Of a stretch of 64,000 nucleotides of DNA, positions 40,301-50,544 are shown one piece after another. The stretch comes from Meandrina meandrites (Eukaryota; Cnidaria; Anthozoa; Scleractinia; Meandrinidae). How positions within the stretch are numbered: the first letter of the stretch is position 1; every line of letters begins with the position of its first letter. The notes beneath the pieces are model-generated. The model was not told the DNA's origin. It ran no database searches and saw only the letters and a list, made by a program, of their open reading frames with translations. The translations under genes were made by a program, and so were the position numbers. The stretch covers positions 23,410,972-23,474,971 of the forward strand of contig OY855914.1 in assembly GCA_963693305.1 (NCBI GenBank). The letters are read 5' to 3'.

Positions 40301-43300
40301 CATCCAGGGGGGAGTAGAAACACTCATAGTAACTTCACGCTATGGAAACCAGGATATTGTTAGCTCTGGCCTGATGGGCCACTTGGCTTAAGCGCAGACT
40401 TTACTGTTTGCATTATTGAGTAATTGTTTGCTAAACAGGGAAGTATGTATGGAGAAATCATGGAAGCTCCTTGAAAGGGATTAAATTATTGTCAAATGAT
40501 GCAAGAATGAAAAATCCCATAGACTAGGGGAGGGAGGTCCAACAATTAAAAAAAACCCTCTGTGTAAGGATATACAACGTGTGGTTCCAGAATCGATACT
40601 CTCCCCACAGAAGGGATTGGAAATTCCGGGGAGGAGGGGGGTGGGGGCGGTCTCAAAGACCCAAAAATTTAAAGCAATGTATGGAGCTAAATTGGAATTT
40701 CCGGAAGGATGGGTGGGGTCATAGGGCAAATCCCTTCCATGGAGATGGGAGGGGGGGTATGGATATTTTCTGGAACCACACAATATAAAAGCCAGGAGTC
40801 AGGTAAAATACCTGTTTGTTGCATGAATTTTACTAGCTATACAGTCTGAGAAATGAGGAAATGTGTTAGGTTTGGCAAAGGCCTTTCTTTACCTAGCACC
40901 TGCTGTTAGTGAACAAATTTCCTCCAGTTTCAAACCTTTGTTACTTATACATCCCTGCTGTGGGCAGTTTGTGAATACATGTACTTTCTGGAATCGTCTA
41001 GAATGAAGAGATGTTTATAATGTTATTGCATACAGCTTGCCAACTCCACATCAGGCATCCTGGTACGAGGGTCGTACAGGGGGGGTCTCTGGCACGATTC
41101 ACGGACGAAAAAAATAACGAATCACGGATCACGGATTTTGAAATTTCATTTTCCCGAATCACGAAAATAAGTACTCTTTTATCCTGTTTCTTACGCTACA
41201 AATAGTGTTTGAAGAAATCAAAATTGATTAAGAAATTACGAAAATAAGAAAGAAACATACTCTTTTATCCTGTTCTTACTCTACAGAGTGTTTGACGTTA
41301 CGATAATTATACGGAGGTCACATTTGAGGTCTCGCGTCTCAAAATCACGCAAAATAAAGTCAATAAAGTGGTGAAATCACGAATATCGGTTATTAATTCA
41401 TTCCAAGCTCTTCACGTGTCATGCAAAACCTTCCGGTCACGGGTCACGAATAATAAATTTATTAAATTCACGTTTCACGGAAAATAAAATCAGCTAATCA
41501 CGCGTCACGAGAATACCCCTGTACGACCCTCTGGTACATTAGTTCAAAATAATCCAAGAAAACAGGAGATTGTTGCTGTAAAACTGAGTGTTAAAATTAC
41601 AGGTGTATATTTTGTTTTGGCAGCACATTACGAAGGAGGAGTTTGGAAAGTGAGGGTTGATTTACCAGAAAAATATCCATTCAAGTCACCTTCTATAGGT
41701 GAGTGCATTGTACCCAATCACATATTTCCTAAAAAAAATACACACTTTAGACTATACTCCCCTTGTTTTCTACGTGTATGAGCAATTACATGTAGTCAAG
41801 TCAGCTCCTGCTTATTGACTGTAGTCAGCTCCCGCCTATTGACTGTTTGCTCATTGCAACTCGGGCTTGTAGTCTAATAATTATTGTTAGATAACAGTGG
41901 AATCCCGATTTCTAAAAACCTGAAAACCTGAAATGATAATCTGAAAATGAAAATTTGTCCCAGAAATCGTGAGTTTTAGGAATTTGGGGTAAAATTGCAG
42001 TATTCGAACAACTTGTTATAGTTCATTGGGAGGTTTGAGAAATCAAGGGTTGGAGAAATCGGAATTCCACCATTAGTTCTTGATGGGCAATAAAAATTAA
42101 AGAATCCAGCTTCCATGTGACATGTGCAGAAAATTATAAATTAAAGAGAGAAACAAAAAAAAACTGAGGAGTTGAGGCACTTTCAAGTGGTTAGGTCACT
42201 GGTCTTGTATTCCATAGATTTTGGGTATAAGTCATGGCGGTTTAAAATAACATGCCTTTATATTTATTTGTAATCTAAATGTAACTCTTTGGCTATGTTA
42301 TCTAATTGAACAGATGCACTTTGACTTGCACACTTTTTGTCGGTGAATTTGAGCATGAGTGTGAACAAAGTTTCTGTAAATAATTTTATTTTTACTTTGT
42401 TATGTTCAAGGTTTCATCAACAAGATTTTCCATCCAAACATAGATGAAGCGTAAGTGTGTTGAATTCTGATCACTTTTTCTTTCCAAAGGATGTTACAAC
42501 AAGCATTATAATATTATAGTTATTTATAATATTTAAACTCATCAACAATAATTTATTATAGAATGATGAGCTCGGGGTTGGTGAGCACAGTTGAGTAGCG
42601 AGAACACACATAAAATAAGTTGGCCTCAAAGGGTGAGCTGTAAACCACAAAGGCCCCCTGAAGAAACCCGCTGGCCACCCCACATGCCCGTTGCATGGAA
42701 GACTGCTGACCAGCAATGTTTGCAACCTAAATTACACTACTCATACATGAAGTCCTAACTGTTATGAATTACAGTATGTTACAGTCCAACTTTAACAGTG
42801 AAATATTGTGCAAATTTCAGTGCTGCCTGATTGCAATGAGACTCGCATGATCAAATGTGTTTTGGTTGCTTACAAGACCGTTAAATTATTGACCATGTTT
42901 TACTGAAAATATAATCAGGGTTTTTGAGGATAGTTGCTGGGGGGAGCTTGTCTCTTACAACAAGACCTTCAACTGTGATTTAAATGGATTTCAATTACCT
43001 CTGCAGCTCTGGAACAGTTTGCCTTGACGTGATTAACCAGGCTTGGACTGCTCTCTATGGTAAGTCAACATTCCTCTTAGAGGGTAAATCATGTGAAATC
43101 TTGACATCTTTTGGCAGAAAAATTCTACTTTCCCTTATTGTCTACTAGAACAAAATTGATAGCAACAGGAGGTCACATTCGTAATCAATATTCAATAATG
43201 TTAAAATCTTCTTCCTTTCTGTAGATTTGTCAAATATCTTTGAGTCTTTCCTTCCTCAACTTCTGTCTTATCCAAACCCTGTGGATCCTCTTAATGGAGA

Positions 43301-45585
43301 TGCAGCTGCCCTCTACCTTCACAAGCCTGAACAGTACAAGGCAAAAATTCAAGGTAAAGTCGATGTGTCAGATAAGGGATACAGAAAATTTGCACTGTAC
43401 ATGCTCTGATTTATCAGGCTAAATTGCGGCCATGAAACTTAAATCAGAACGTGATTCGGTATGCATCAATGGTGGTCTGATGTGCCCATGACTTTAATCT
43501 GATATGTTGGCTTATTCAGAAATTCATTACTACTGCACAGATTTTCCTGTGGCAGGCCTGCTTTTATGAACAAAAAAAGAAAGAAATTTTTACAGTGACT
43601 ATAAAAAATACATGTGCATACTTATAGCAATTTGCTTTCTGATTTATTGTGGCTGGGAGACAAAATCAAGCCTACATATCATAGCATGTAAATTAGCCTT
43701 TAATAAACTTTCCGAGATTCTTTACCAACTGAGGACAGGCAGACAAACAGACTATTTTCAAAATGTTAAAATTCTGATGAAGCCTCAAGTCTTAGGGGAT
43801 AAAACAAGAAATTACTAGGAGGCTGAGAAAATATTTAAATCTATTCAGTGATTTCTGCAGTTTTGTTCCCTGAGCCACAGAGTCAACTACTGTAAGAATT
43901 TTTATACCCACTCAGGTCCGAGTGACCGATAACAGGTCTTACCTTTCTTTTTGGAGGCCCTTAAAAGGGAAGAGGGGAAATGAAATGGGTTGTTCCAGAA
44001 AAAATCCACACCTCCCCGACGGATGGGATTCTGGAAATTCTCGTGGGAGGGGGGGTAAAAGGCTCTGGAAATCCAGGCGGGAGGGGGGGTTGAATTTCAA
44101 AAAGTCTTCTGCAGGGGTCATTTCAACCGATAATTCAAGCGCTTCGAACGTTTAGCTCGGTGACACTTCAGCGCTTTCAGACCCTGAAAAAAGTAGAAAT
44201 ACTTTTGTTCATATATTTCTCACCTGACATAAATGATAATCTAAGTTCCTTCACAGGTCCTTGTATAGCAGAAAACGCGAAAACAAGATACAAAATTAAA
44301 GAGGAACCCGTCAATGAAGATCGTGAAACGCCTGACACATTTCTACTCGCCTGACTGGAGAGACTGGGCCCGACTTTCAACATGGCCGCCGCTTTTTTGC
44401 TCACGTGTTTACGGCTAAACGAGAGCTAAACAACGCAAAACCATGAGCATTTTGCCTCCTTTTATCGAAATGCTTCCATCTAAAAAGCATATAAGTTTCC
44501 ACGAAGTTGAAAACGATTCTGGAATTAAATTATCTTGGATAAATCAACGAATTCATCGATCACGCGATCAGCTGATCGAACGGTATGCAAGCTTAAGTGT
44601 AAACTCATTTTAAACTTACCACAAACTGTTCGCTCCTTGGAGAAAAAACTTGTGATTTTTCCTTTCTTTCCATTTTTTAGATCTTCGACAACTTTTTGCC
44701 TTGACATCTCCTGACTTGCTGAAAATTTTCTCGTGTTGATTGTCAAAACTGGTTCGCACGCGCGTGACGGGATGTTCGTGAATTCGTCATTCGATCCTGA
44801 AAGACTCATTTGCTTTATTTATCGTTGGCGGAGGAAGGTCATGGAATTTTCAGTCGGATTGACAGCTTCCGGCCAATGTTTTAAATTAAATTTAAGCCTA
44901 ATAATTTTTTTTCTGGAAATCCAGGCGGGAGGGGGGTCTTTTGTCCTGGAAATCCAGACAGGAGGGGGGGTCTTGTGCTTCAGGAAATCCAGGTGAGAGG
45001 GGGGGTTAAAAAACGACCCCATCCGTCGGGGGGGTGTGGATTTTTTCTGGAATAACCCAATCCTGATTTCTATTTTTTTTTCTGGCCATGCTTTTGGGAG
45101 TTCCATTGCTTCAGACAACTGAAACAATTGAGATATGCAATGCGTGCAAAGAGCATGTGTACAGAGAGCTTCCTACACTTTAGCTGCAGCCCTTTGCGCA
45201 CATTGCATGCATGTGATGCGAGGTATTATGTTATTTTTATTGCTTTCTCCCCACCCCCTCCCCTAACCTCCAGATGCATTACAACTAGTAAATTCTTGGA
45301 ACCTGACAAAATTCTAACATTCTTACAAAAGGCTAGTAATCCCATCCAAGCAGAGTTGCAGTACTCGTAGGAATGAGGATACAATCAGTTGCTTGAACAG
45401 GGCCCTCTTATAGCTTGCAAAAGATTTTGTACTGATGTGGTGTACTTCTTAATTCATTGTTACTAGAATATATAAAAAAATATGCAACAGAAGAAGCGCT
45501 CAAAGACCAAGAAGAGATGTCGTCATCAAGTGAAAGTTCCATTAGTGACTTTTCGGAAGATGAGGCGCAGGATATGGAACTCTGA
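37328..45585 (+). CDS. UBE2H: Ubiquitin-conjugating enzyme E2 H (7 exons, 181 aa)
   Basis: Exons: 37328-37380, 37531-37607, 41624-41698, 42411-42450, 43007-43059, 43225-43353, 45467-45585 (TGA). All junctions are in phase and sum to 546 nt. The start [15 protein letters not shown] is essentially identical to vertebrate UBE2H, as are the core HPN motif ([10 protein letters not shown]), the catalytic cysteine C87 in GTVCLDV and the acidic tail [13 protein letters not shown]. The E2 takes ubiquitin from E1 by thioester and passes it on with E3s. Family members act with the CTLH/GID E3 complex and on histones. Human is 183 aa; two residues are missing before the serine-rich tail. Intron 1 is only 150 bp and of U12 type. 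Introns 2 and 6 carry SINEs and MITEs. ZC3HC1 is the upstream neighbour on the same strand, as in human. Confidence 0.96.
37381..37530 (+). other. UBE2H intron 1, U12-type (minor spliceosome)
   Basis: The donor GTATCCTTG matches the U12 5' consensus at every position of GTATCCTT. The branch point TTCCTTGAC is a perfect consensus, with its A 15 nt before the terminal AG, inside the 10-20 nt window required by U12 introns. There is no polypyrimidine tract. Phase 2 is maintained (K, split L, IESKHE). Confidence 0.85.
37608..39142. other. First part of UBE2H intron 2, nothing recognised
   Basis: AT-rich intronic sequence with no inverted repeats or SINE parts that I could identify. Confidence 0.35.
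39143..39420 (+). mobile_element. tRNA-like SINE of a second family
   Basis: The head GGGATGGCTTAGTGGTGAGA resembles a Pol III A-box, followed by TGATTCCATTCTCTGACC and a body with GTTGTTGGTTGTCATTATTG and TTTTTCTCCCTCCACAAAAA. The B-box is degenerate. It differs from the main SINE family. The 3' limit is uncertain. In UBE2H intron 2. Confidence 0.45.
40105..40401 (+). mobile_element. tRNA-derived SINE, main family
   Basis: Same body as at 28292 (TTCTTGGGCAAGACACTTTA, CATCCCATCCAGGGGGGAG) with more substitutions. The flanks TACCGTTTCTATTA / TACTGTTTGCATTA may be an eroded target duplication. In UBE2H intron 2. Confidence 0.8.
40579..40782. mobile_element. Family A MITE, short copy
   Basis: GTGTGGTTCCAGAATCG at the left and GTATGGATATTTTCTGGAAC followed by CACAC at the right are inverted. 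Inside are GGAAATTCCGGGGAGGAGGG-type units. About 200 bp, in UBE2H intron 2. Confidence 0.7.
41067..41531. mobile_element. MITE with GAGGGTCGTACAGGGG ends and ATCACG-rich interior
   Basis: Left GAGGGTCGTACAGGGGGGGT and right ATACCCCTGTACGACCCTC ends are inverted. The duplicated target TGGTAC is on both sides (41061-41066 and 41532-41537). The interior is dense in AATCACGGATCACGG-type words. It ends 92 bp before UBE2H exon 3. Confidence 0.75.
42165..42230 (+). mobile_element. Possible decayed tRNA-like SINE head
   Basis: AAGTGGTTAGGTCACTGG followed by TTTTGGGTATAAGTC has the look of eroded A and B boxes about 40 bp apart. No body is recognised. In UBE2H intron 3. Confidence 0.25.
44257..44354 (+). 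CDS. Candidate alternative terminal exon for UBE2H
   Basis: The acceptor TTCCTTCACAG is followed by an open frame ending TGA at 44354. Joined to UBE2H exon 6 (phase 1), the codon is completed as GGT and the frame reads [24 protein letters not shown] and TPDTFLLA. This would replace the SDFSEDEAQ acidic tail. The exon lies inside the family B element. It could equally be the last exon of the element's own gene. No transcript evidence is available. Confidence 0.3.
44443..44582 (+). CDS. Candidate first exon inside the family B element (plus)
   Basis: ATG ([19 protein letters not shown]) is open for 46 codons to a donor GTATGC at 44583. Codon use looks protein-like and GATCGAACG precedes the donor. 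It is not recognised as any family. No downstream exon was found before the element's right end, so it may be a relic. Confidence 0.25.
44620..44809 (-). CDS. Candidate first exon inside the family B element (minus)
   Basis: ATG at 44809 ([20 protein letters not shown]) is open for 63 codons to a strong donor GTGGTAAGTTT at 44619. It contains [11 protein letters not shown], which resembles a PCNA-binding motif lacking the leading Q. It is divergent to the plus-strand exon. The family is unknown; a transposon-encoded protein is the simplest reading. Confidence 0.3.
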
Positions 45586-46546
45586 CACGAGAAGAGATAA
45601 TTTTTTGTACCTTAGGCCGACAAAATATACATATATAGTAGGAATGATCAATCCTTTGGTTTAAGTTTTGGTATCTTCTGATAAACATAATTTTTTAAAA
45701 AAGAAATTCTTAAATCTGCTGATATTTTTACAAAAACTTAGGTTACCGACATAACCTTTAAGTTGAGCCTCAGCATTGGTTTATATTTTTATTTATTATA
45801 CGCTTGTGCAGTAAGTTTATTTTTAAGCGCTTCTCTGCTGTTATCCCGAGTACACCAGTGATGATGCCATCACAGAAGGAGGTGTTAAATACTAACTTGA
45901 CAGACAGGTTTAACTTGAATTTCTTTGTTTTTAGAACTTAGGGTTTCTCTATTAAAATTCCTCAATTAAGAAGATGAAAGCTAATTCTTAAATCAAACTA
46001 TTTGTTTTGGTTTGTGGTCATTGTCCATAACTAGTATAAAATATTTATTTTTAACAACAATGCCCAAAACTCCAAAACATAAGTAGTTGAGGGTAAAACT
46101 ATTAAATTCTTAAATTCTATAAACAAAAATTTGATTTGGGAACAATACATTTTTGTGTGTTACAGGATTTTCTAATTAAATACATGCTATGAGCTTGCTA
46201 GTGATAAACTTTATTCTGTTTTCAGAAATGGAGTAATTTGACTTTTTTGCTGGCGGTGGAGGAAGGGGGGGGGGGGTCGTTGAGAATCTCATAGCACTTT
46301 TGAGTCTTCCATAAGCACACGCCCATGGAACCGAAAATCTGTCCATTCAGGAGAGGTGTTCGCTTATGGGAGATTTAAAATGTAGCATTTGTATGTGGCT
46401 GGGACCCTGACTATGCATCTGCACATGGGAGGTGTTCCTTTATAGTGGACACTCTACTTAACATATTTTGAATTTTGTTTGCTTATTTTTTACCCGTTTG
46501 ACTTTGAAATGGTTGCACCATTAATATTTTTGAGAGTTGATCAGTA

Positions 46547-46764
46547 TTAAGGCCCGTTTACACAGGCGATTTTTGTCGCGCAACTCGATGCAATTTTTGT
46601 CACCATGAAGTTGCATCAAGTTTCGAACATGTTCAAAACTTGATGCAACGTCGGCGCGACAAAAATCGCCTGTGTAAACAGGCTTTGCAACTTCGTGCAA
46701 CTTCAGCTCGACAAAAGTTATATCGAATTGCGCGACAAAAATCGCCCGTGTAAACGGGCCTTAA
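46547..46764. mobile_element. 214-bp MITE with TTAAGGCCCGTTTACAC ends
   Basis: Near-perfect terminal inverted repeats (AAGGCCCGTTTACACAGGCG / CGCCCGTGTAAACGGGCCTT), extended by GATTTTTGTCGCGCAA and its complement. TTAA is at both boundaries. An internal hairpin pairs TTGCATCAAGTTTCGAACAT with its complement. It lies downstream of UBE2H, possibly within its 3' UTR. Confidence 0.85.
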
Positions 46765-46854
46765 GTTACCTTAATCACATTAATTTTATGAATTTTCTTT
46801 TCATCTTGATCCCAGCCCAGAATATTTACTCATTTCTGGATCTGACCGGAAGAA

Positions 46855-46860
46855 AATAAA
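46855..46860 (+). terminator. Possible UBE2H polyadenylation signal (AATAAA)
   Basis: This AATAAA lies 1.27 kb after the UBE2H stop and is followed by T-rich sequence. The distance and the intervening MITE make the choice uncertain. Confidence 0.25.
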
Positions 46861-48902
46861 ACAAATTTTTTAAAGTTCTTTTCCTTTCCTGAAGATACCA
46901 AGACTTAACCAGTTAATATTAATATTGTATAAATATTAATCCGGCTGTAACACTGTAAATTTGTGCCTTAAAATAATATTATGAAGACCCTAGAAATGGC
47001 CGTACTGCTTTTCAGCATCTAGAAGAAACATTTTTTAAGTGAATGTGAAGCATGTATTTTTCTGGCCATATTGCCTATAATGACAGCAATGTGGTGCTTG
47101 TTACATGAAGGGCACTGTGAGCTTAGTTTTCATAGCTTGTGAAACTCAAAGCATGTAGCCAAAACTTTGAACTTCGTTGTTTTATATCTGATTCAATCTC
47201 TTCCAATATTAGCCATCCTTTTTACTTTCTTGTTTATGATTGCCTCTTTGGTGTTTCGCTAACTAATGAACTATTATTTTTTTAGGGTTTTTACGATTTA
47301 AAGAAAATTCACTAAGAAATATTGGACAAGACTGCCCATTGAAATTTGGACATATCTTACATGTAGCTCTGTAGACATTAAATATAAAACAGCAACTTCT
47401 CAGATAATATCGTTTGCAATCAAGGCTCATCTGATATCACTTACTTTTTTTTTTGGTTAAACTTCTCAGGAAAAATACATGATTAGGTAGATGTCATTGG
47501 GGGCGGCCATTTCTGAATGCGGGTCCGTTCTAAGAACATTGCGGGGAGAAAATTATGTAGCTTTAAGACTTTGGTTCTTGCGTTGACATAAATATGATAT
47601 TTACCCCGCAGTGTTCAGGGATATATTGTAATATTTGTACAAAGAGTTTGGGGAACTTATTATATTATGTTGTTTGTAGGGGATTAATATTAATTAAATT
47701 GCTCAACACAATTAAATTAATTGTACATCGCCTAATAATTAGCAATTGTCGAGATAATGATAGTTGTGTAATTTTTAATTGCGTGTTTGGATGGATGGAT
47801 GTATGTATGATCGATCATGGTGATGCAAGATGTAGTGAAATTTCAATATTTTGATTATTCTTAATCTTTCTAAAATTGTATATTAATATGTAGCATTATC
47901 AACACTTTTATTAATAACAATAATGTTGATAAGGATAAATGACTTCGCTTGGTATTCAAAATGAAGATTAACCATTAACAAATTCGTAGGCAAAATTCTC
48001 TTATCTGTGCTACCAAGTTCAGATGTTTGCCTTAATAAAAGGACAGAGAGTTTTGTTTAGGGATAAAACAAAAAGGCCTTTTGCGCCATATTTTATTTTC
48101 GGTTTGCAGTTTCTATTTAAAATATATTATGTTAGCCTCGTAGATTTAGTCAAACCTGTGGAATAGTTTAGAACAACTTCGGCAGCTTATCGAACGCAAC
48201 ACTGACATACCATTACGGTGATGAATACTGGAAAGCAACGAACTTCCTGATACCGTTACACGTAACGAACGTGTCGAGAAATAACGAACTTCTTGATACG
48301 TAATGAACTTGCTGATGTGAAAGTTAACGAACTTAACGTCACGTAAACTTAACGAGCATTTTTAATCGTAGCAACTTTGTTGCAAAAGACTAGGAGGCCT
48401 TGGTTGTTCAAAGCACGACCACGCTTGTACAGGATTTATTAGCTAATTAGTTTCCAAGTCATTACAGTAATGAATTTGATCAAATGTTTTGTTTCCGTTT
48501 TCCTTGTCCAATATTCCGTGAACTGCAATCGAGTTTAAAATAGCGTCGAATGGCTTCCGAACTGCCGGGCCTTCACTCGTAAATGGTTTAACGTACTTGA
48601 CAACAAAAGCTTCAATAAAATGGAATGTAAGATGAGTCTCTAATTGTTTCGTTCATTGTTGTACTCACCCCTCCCCCCGACCTTTCCCGTCGATTTCATT
48701 TCTATCAATAGAACGCTGTTCGCTCTCTACCAGAGGAGGGATAAAGTTATTCCCAGACCTCTTTGCGTTGTCGAATTTATGTAGTAAATGGCAAGCCATT
48801 GTAAACGGCCATACAGATCGGACGCGAATATTTTATTTTACTTGTGAAATGAAAACAATAAATTGAATGCACAGTACAAATCGAATACACGTGATCTGAA
48901 TA
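46861..48902. other. Intergenic stretch
   Basis: AT-rich. A cluster of AACGAACTT words at 48236-48355 looks like a decayed short-period tandem repeat. No gene is supported. Confidence 0.35.
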
Positions 48903-49176
48903 AAAAGGTAAAGTCTGCATATGAGCCTAGTGGCCCACCAGGGCGGAGCTTATCCCGGTTTCCGTAGCATGAAGCGACTAGGAGTATTGCTACTCCCCCC
49001 TGGACGGGATGCTAGTCCATTCGCCGGTACCCATTTATACACCTGGGTAGAGAGAGGCACTATGAGAGTAAAGTATCTTGCCCAAGAACACAACGCAGTG
49101 CCCCGGCCAGCGCTCGAACCCGGACCGCCCGATCCGGAGTCCAGCGCACTAACCATTAGGCCACCGCGCCTCCCAC
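48903..49176 (-). mobile_element. tRNA-derived SINE, main family, intact minus copy
   Basis: Complete copy on the minus strand ending in the A-box side GTGGCCTAATGGTTAGTGCG. It is flanked by an exact 17-bp duplication TACACGTGATCTGAATA (48886-48902 and 49177-49193). Body nearly identical to 28292-28589, so recently active. Confidence 0.92.
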
Positions 49177-49254
49177 TACACGTGATCTGAATACTGTGCT
49201 GGAATTGGTTTGCACCCTCATGAATAGTTAATGAATTTTACAATCGTTTTTAGA

Positions 49255-49340
49255 GTTTACTTTTTTTCGTGTGGTTATGTGTGGTTATGTGTGGTTATGT
49301 CTTTTTTTCGTGTGGTCATAAGTGGTTATGTGTGGTAAGT
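49255..49340. repeat. Short tandem repeat GTGTGGTTAT
   Basis: Three exact GTGTGGTTATGT units, a spacer, then two degenerate ones. It immediately precedes the hammerhead-bearing element. Confidence 0.8.
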
Positions 49341-49426
49341 GAACTTGATATTACAATGAAATAACAATGCAAGCAAGGCTGATCATACTACGTGAAAAAT
49401 AGACTTTGCGAGACAACACCACGACT

Positions 49427-49496
49427 AGAACCGATACAGCAGGATTGCAACCGCAGACAGCTGTTTCGTCCTTATTGGGACTCGTCAGTGCGGTGT
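49427..49496 (-). ncRNA. Type I hammerhead ribozyme (minus-strand arm)
   Basis: Reverse complement of the plus-arm ribozyme with all core bases conserved; the CTGACGAG core is read from 49488 to 49481 on the minus strand. The two ribozymes would be on opposite transcripts, or on one long hairpin if read through. Confidence 0.8.
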
Positions 49497-50070
49497 AGCG
49501 AATCTAAATGACGCCAGCTCGGAGAGCCAACGCAAATAAATTGCCCAACCCGTACACTGTATCAAGTTCCGTACTTTGAACTTACTTGTCCCCCGAATCA
49601 CGCGCTGCCACATCACGTGTTTCGGGGGACAAGAAACTCAAAGTGTCACGGTGAGTCTCGCAAAGCAAAATAACTTAAATGTGGTAGGCACAGCCATTCC
49701 GAATATTTAAGCGATCTCTCAGTAGATCCTACGAATAGCAGCATTATCGTTCACGGTCCCTTGCAGTTTTAGTCTTACTTTTACGTATTTTTGGACCGTA
49801 GATCTTTTCAGATCCGATATGCTGTGCTCTTATTTAGCATGGTTTTGTCCATGCGCTTAAATGTTCGGAATGGCTGTGCCTACCACATTTAAGTTATTTT
49901 GCTTTGCGAGACTCACCGTGACACTTTGAGTTTCTTGTCCCCCGAAACACGTGATGTGGCAGCGCGTGATTCGGGGGACAAGTAAGTTCAAAGTACGGAA
50001 CTTGATACAGTGTACGGGTTAGGCAATTTATTTGCGTTGGCTCTCCGAGCTGGCGTCATTTAGATTCGCT

Positions 50071-50141
50071 ACACCGCACTGACGAGTCCCAATAAGGACG
50101 AAACAGCTGTCTGCGGTTGCAATCCTGCTGTATCGGTTCTA
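50071..50141 (+). ncRNA. Type I hammerhead ribozyme (plus-strand arm)
   Basis: The core is complete: CUGACGA at 50079-50085, helix II GUCC/GGAC (50086-50089 with 50096-50099, loop CAAUAA), GAAA at 50100-50103, helix III ACAGC/GCUGU (50103-50107 with 50127-50131), and cleavage expected after A50132 (GUA). Helix I is open-ended: A50078-U50133, then GCCA-type pairs after a one-base bulge. H17 is A, which is allowed. Confidence 0.8.
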
Positions 50142-50496
50142 GTCGTGGTGTTGTCTCGCAAAGTCTATTTTTCACGTAGTATGATCAGCCTTGCTTGCAT
50201 TGTTATTTCATTTCATTTTATTGCTGATCAGATCTCTCAGTAGATCCTACGAATAGCAGCATTATCGTTCACGGTCCCTTGCAGTTTTAGTCTTACTTTT
50301 GATATTACAACCCTATTTTATCTCCCATCGGGCAAGTATTTTATTGAGCTTTAGGGCTCAGGACTTATACTTTTTGATCTGTAGACATCTCTTTTAATAT
50401 CTCTGATTCGATACTATTATGGAGGCCTTTCACGTGATCTAACTTTTTAGCCACTGCGCGCACACTACATGTAGTAATATACGCAGAACTTCTTTT

Positions 50497-50544
50497 AGCT
50501 TGTCACGCAATCCCCCTTCGTTGGGAAGGATTGCGTGACAAGCC
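50497..50544. repeat. 48-bp hairpin
   Basis: GCTTGTCACGCAATCC pairs exactly with GGATTGCGTGACAAGC around CCCTTCGTTGGGAA. Small foldback; no other content recognised. Confidence 0.7.

Larger units (their letters stand above)
43987..45058. mobile_element. 1.07-kb DNA element (family B) in UBE2H intron 6
   Basis: The ends GGGTTGTTCCAGAAAAAATC and, inverted, GGGTTATTCCAGAAAAAATC continue through CACACCNCCCCGACGGATGG (about 40 bp). Subterminal CTGGAAATCCAGGCGGGAGG units occur twice on the left and three times on the right, all in the same direction. Between them lie gene-like segments: a plus-strand 3'-terminal exon candidate (44257-44354), a plus exon with ATG and donor (44443-44582) and a minus exon with ATG and a strong donor (44620-44809). 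It may therefore be a partly intact autonomous element. The termini resemble family A. Confidence 0.65.
49357..50298. mobile_element. Palindromic retroelement with two opposed hammerhead ribozymes
   Basis: Exact 12-bp duplication TTGATATTACAA at 49345-49356 and 50299-50310. Two ~350-bp arms (49357-49705 and 49862-50212) are almost identical inverted copies. A 70-bp tail starting GATCTCTCAGTAGATCCTAC occurs in the loop (49713-49782) and again, directly, at the 3' end (50231-50300). Each arm carries a complete type I hammerhead core. Hammerheads are known in the terminal repeats of Penelope-like elements and in retrozymes of animals including cnidarians, and a 12-bp duplication suits both. No reverse transcriptase is present, so it is nonautonomous. 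Near-identity of the arms implies a young insertion or conversion. Confidence 0.8.

Noticed and set aside
45482..45664. 60-residue plus frame at the end of UBE2H
   Set aside because: Alternate frame over UBE2H exon 7; the exon frame encodes the conserved SDFSEDEAQ tail.
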